64,000 bases of DNA from Sclerotiophoma versabilis (Eukaryota > Ascomycota > Dothideomycetes > Pleosporales > Didymellaceae). The stretch spans positions 1,208,881-1,272,880 of the forward strand of contig JAAROD010000026.1 in NCBI GenBank assembly GCA_012274445.1. Reading direction: 5' to 3'. How positions within the stretch are numbered: position 1 is the first letter of the stretch; every line of letters begins with the position of its first letter. Below, piece after piece: positions 61,075 to 64,000 of the stretch. A program made the translations under genes and the position numbers. The notes under the pieces are model-generated. The model worked only from the letters and a program-made list of their open reading frames with translations, had not been told where the DNA came from and did not search any database.

Positions 61075-64000
61075 CTATATGCCTAAACTATACTAATAGG
61101 GTAGAGTTAGGTTGCCCCTAGGGGCAAAAATAGTAGTTGCCCCTAGAGGCAAGGTCTTAGCATCACTTGCCCCTAGGGGTAAGAGGTCTGTGCTAGGATT
61201 TGCGAACTCTTAACCTGCTTATAACTAATCTAACATAGCTTTAATAATAAACTTTTGTCTTTAGAGAAACTACTCTTTCTAAATACTAATTCTAATAAAA
61301 GCAAAACTATAATAAAGTATAAAGATAAAGACATCTTAACTAAAATAGAAAAAAGGTAATATACAGCTGTTAAGGAAATTAGGGAGGTAGACTCTATCTA
61401 TAACTAAGCTACACCCTACCTGCTTATAACAGCTAAATTCCTAATTAATACGCTTACCTTAGAATAGAGTATTAGTGCGAACAGGCCTATTAACCTAGCC
61501 TACAAGCAGCGTCTCTGCTAGATCTTTAACAAGGTAGGCGTTCTTTAGTAAGATAGAAGCTACTAGTTACAGGTTGCTTACTCTAAGGCGCAGGTGCAGC
61601 AGATACTAGACTACCTAGCAGAGATAGAGTAGGCTTAGGCAAGTGCTACTGCAGCTAAGAGCGCTAAAGAAGAGGATCTAAAGTAGCTGTTGTTTAAAGG
61701 CTAGGTAAGCACAGTAGGAGCAAAGGCAGAGCTTATTACTAGCTACTATCACGTTAAAGCTTTTAAAGAGTACTTGCAGTGTTATAGGTTGCTAGAGGAG
61801 AAGTAGTAGTAGGTGTGCAGCATCTACAACAAAGGTTTTAGCCCCTGCACGTGCAACTAAGCAACAAGCTAACCTAAAAGGTAGACATGCTTCTATCACA
61901 TTTGCGTATTTAGCTGTGCACTAATTAAGAGGATATTATTCTTCCTAATAACTATAGACAGATATAGACAGAGCTAGCAACCTTATTATCTAATAACAGC
62001 CAGCTGTTCTAAGGTTTAAGCAAGTCTATTAAACAGGAGATGCTAGAGCACTTAAGGCTTAGCAGTTAAGTTAAGTTTCCTGTTTAACAGCTAGCTACGC
62101 TGTAGAGAAATCTTAGCTAGAGACTAATAATCACCTAATAGTGCTGCACCTTAATTAGGTAAGTAACCTTTAATATCTTAATATTTAAGTAGATAGCAAG
62201 CTATAGGATAGATAATGTAAGTGCAATCTATATTTAGACATGCTCAGTACATCTACGCTAAGCAATAACCTAGTATTGGTTTTCTATAATAGACAAGGTA
62301 ATAAAGGTTACATTAGAGTTTTAAGGCTAGTATAGACTAGACGTTTAGCTAGCTAACTAGAATAAGCTAGCTAGCCTACTGCGCATACAAACTGTACACA
62401 AGGTGCGCGCGCTATTCTATTCTAGCCTTAAGCTAGACATAGACCCTTATTCCTTAGGCACATATTAGCAAGACTTCTTCCTAGACGTAGATAACATTAT
62501 ATACCTTAGGTTGTATTAAACAGTTCTTTTAGAACTAGGACGCTAGTTTATTAACATCTAGGCGCTTTTAAAGACTACAAAGCAAGAAGGAAAGCTAATA
62601 AGTATAGTAATATTTTACGTTGTTTTATAGATAAACACAGAGCCTAAGAAGGTCTTAGACCGTAACAACAATAAGCCTGCGCTGCAAAAGAACCTAGTAC
62701 CTGCGCTGCAAGCAAGGTATAGTAATAAGGCTAATAATAAGTTTTAAGACCTCTAGCAGGTAGTCCTTAATTACATACATAAGAACGCAAAAGACTTTAC
62801 TATAACTATACTAGAGCACTATCTCTATAAGTATCTAGGCAGAGATAATAAAGCCTATAGCACATAGTTTAAGTATAAAGTATAGAGAAAAGTGCTATCT
62901 ATTATTACAATCTACGCAGGGTTGTCTCTACAACACAGGTACATTACTAGCCCTATATTAGAGAAGATTTATAAAATTAGTCTACCTATAATTGCGCAAA
63001 CTACACTTAATCTTATCTATTAGATCTTAGAAGTTGCAAATAATCTAGTGCTTTAGTTAGCAACTGCAGCTAAACAGCTGCTTAGCATAATACAGCTAGT
63101 AATTGCTTAATAAATAACAAAGCAATACGTAGATATATTAGATCCTTATAGCAAAGATAGGCAACTAACTACTATTAGCCTAGTAGATAAGCAGCACGCA
63201 GAGAGTAAGCTATTCTCTTAAGAATTAATTAGCTACGCAACATATTAAGGGCAGCTATTAGCAGAAACGCGGAACCATAGGCCTCTTCTCTAGGCTTAGA
63301 ATGGACTAAATACGCACAAATCTATCTAGGAGCCAACTACTGCCCTACTACTAAGCTCTAGATTAACAGCAGAGTTGGATGCAGAGGTTTTACTACAGAT
63401 AGAGATGCAGGACTAAATACTAATTGACTTTTCCTTGGACAGGCTAAATAACCATTAAAAACAACACTATTATAGAAGCACAATTAGCTAGCAGACAACT
63501 CAGCTATAACAGCATTCCCTTAACACAGAGCCTTACCAGCCTAAATATCTATCTACATCTCTTTCTTTACGCGCTATAACCAGCTTAGAAGGAGGATATT
63601 AGAGGCAGAGAGCATTAGCAAGACATAGGAAATAACTAGGATTTATAAACTCTAAACCCACTGCAGAAGGTCTAACATTAGTACCTAGCACCTACTACAG
63701 TAGCTAAAGATTATCAGCGCTAGTAAAAATAAAAGAATAGAGATTATGTTATATATTTAGTGCTCTTAAGTTTAATCTGCCCTATAGCTTACCTCTAGAG
63801 GCAAGCAGACACTGTATAATCCTACTACTAGATCCTGTTAGCAATTGCCTTGCCTGTTCCTGCTATAGGAAATTACTGCCTCTACAGGTCTTATAATAGA
63901 TTTTAATATATTTAATAATAAGATTTTAAACCTAAGTCCACCCTAAGATATAGATCTATAGCTAAATTTACTACTAGCTGTTATTGCAATACAGCTAACA
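61075..64000 (+). repeat. Tandem unit 2 (partial, runs off the window)
   Basis: Begins in the same way as unit 1 (TATGCCTAAACTATACTAATAG) and stays co-linear to the window end. It often keeps CpG/CpA where unit 1 has TpA (for example GCGCGCGCTATTC for GCATATACTATTC), and sometimes the reverse, so the two were mutated independently after duplication. Confidence 0.8.

Overview
The window is transposon-dense DNA from a filamentous fungus (Pezizomycotina-like), with no recognisable host gene. Nearly all of it is extremely AT-rich and carries the mark of repeat-induced point mutation (RIP). In the first ~45 kb almost every remaining C is followed by T or C, so CpA and CpG are nearly gone. Retroelement reading frames can still be followed if in-frame TAG/TAA are read as former CAG, CAA or TGG codons. 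One island stands out: 45818-52815 is a GC-balanced, apparently intact Ty3/Gypsy chromovirus with two identical 499-bp LTRs, untouched by RIP.

Layout. 1-11130: an old degenerate Gypsy element (A, + strand), interrupted by a solo LTR (140-602) and by a full-length RIP-mutated relative of the intact element (B, 4435-10646, perfect 5-bp target duplication). 11155-12750: degenerate pogo/Fot1-type transposase. 12972-21308: a repeat module (G) carrying a full-length degenerate Ty1/Copia element (C). 21431-28826: a full-length degenerate Gypsy element (D, - strand). 28827-31906: part of a second Copia element (E). 31907-34275: another fragment of the intact family (F), split by a 1.84-kb terminal-inverted-repeat transposon. 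35001-35570: a fold-back element. 35672-38955: uninterrupted copies of the C and D host sequence plus a large inverted repeat. 38956-45817: an inverted, partly deleted duplicate of D, C and G. 45818-52815: the intact chromovirus. 52816-54190: AT-rich DNA with a minisatellite. 54191-64000: two tandem copies, period 6884 bp, of a moderately RIP-mutated unidentified repeat.

The intact element is transcribed leftwards. A 713-aa Gag is followed, in the -1 frame, by a Pol with protease, reverse transcriptase, RNase H, integrase and chromodomain. A U UUU UUA slippery heptamer lies 85 nt before the Gag stop and would give a Gag-Pol fusion of about 1812 aa. Gag ends in three repeated W-x2-C-x4-C-x2-H modules just before this site. 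On the opposite strand, between the 3' LTR and pol, a 166-aa ORF encodes a protein with a Zn2Cys6-like cysteine pattern; its 3' end overlaps the end of pol. The LTRs carry four copies of a 14-bp palindrome and two CACGTG boxes upstream of a TATA-like box.

RIP-killed relatives (solo LTR, B, F) beside a pristine copy indicate that the family moved both before and after the local RIP episode(s). The chromodomain offers a plausible reason for insertion into heterochromatin. Boundaries of the degenerate elements were set by eye from internal repeats and target duplications.
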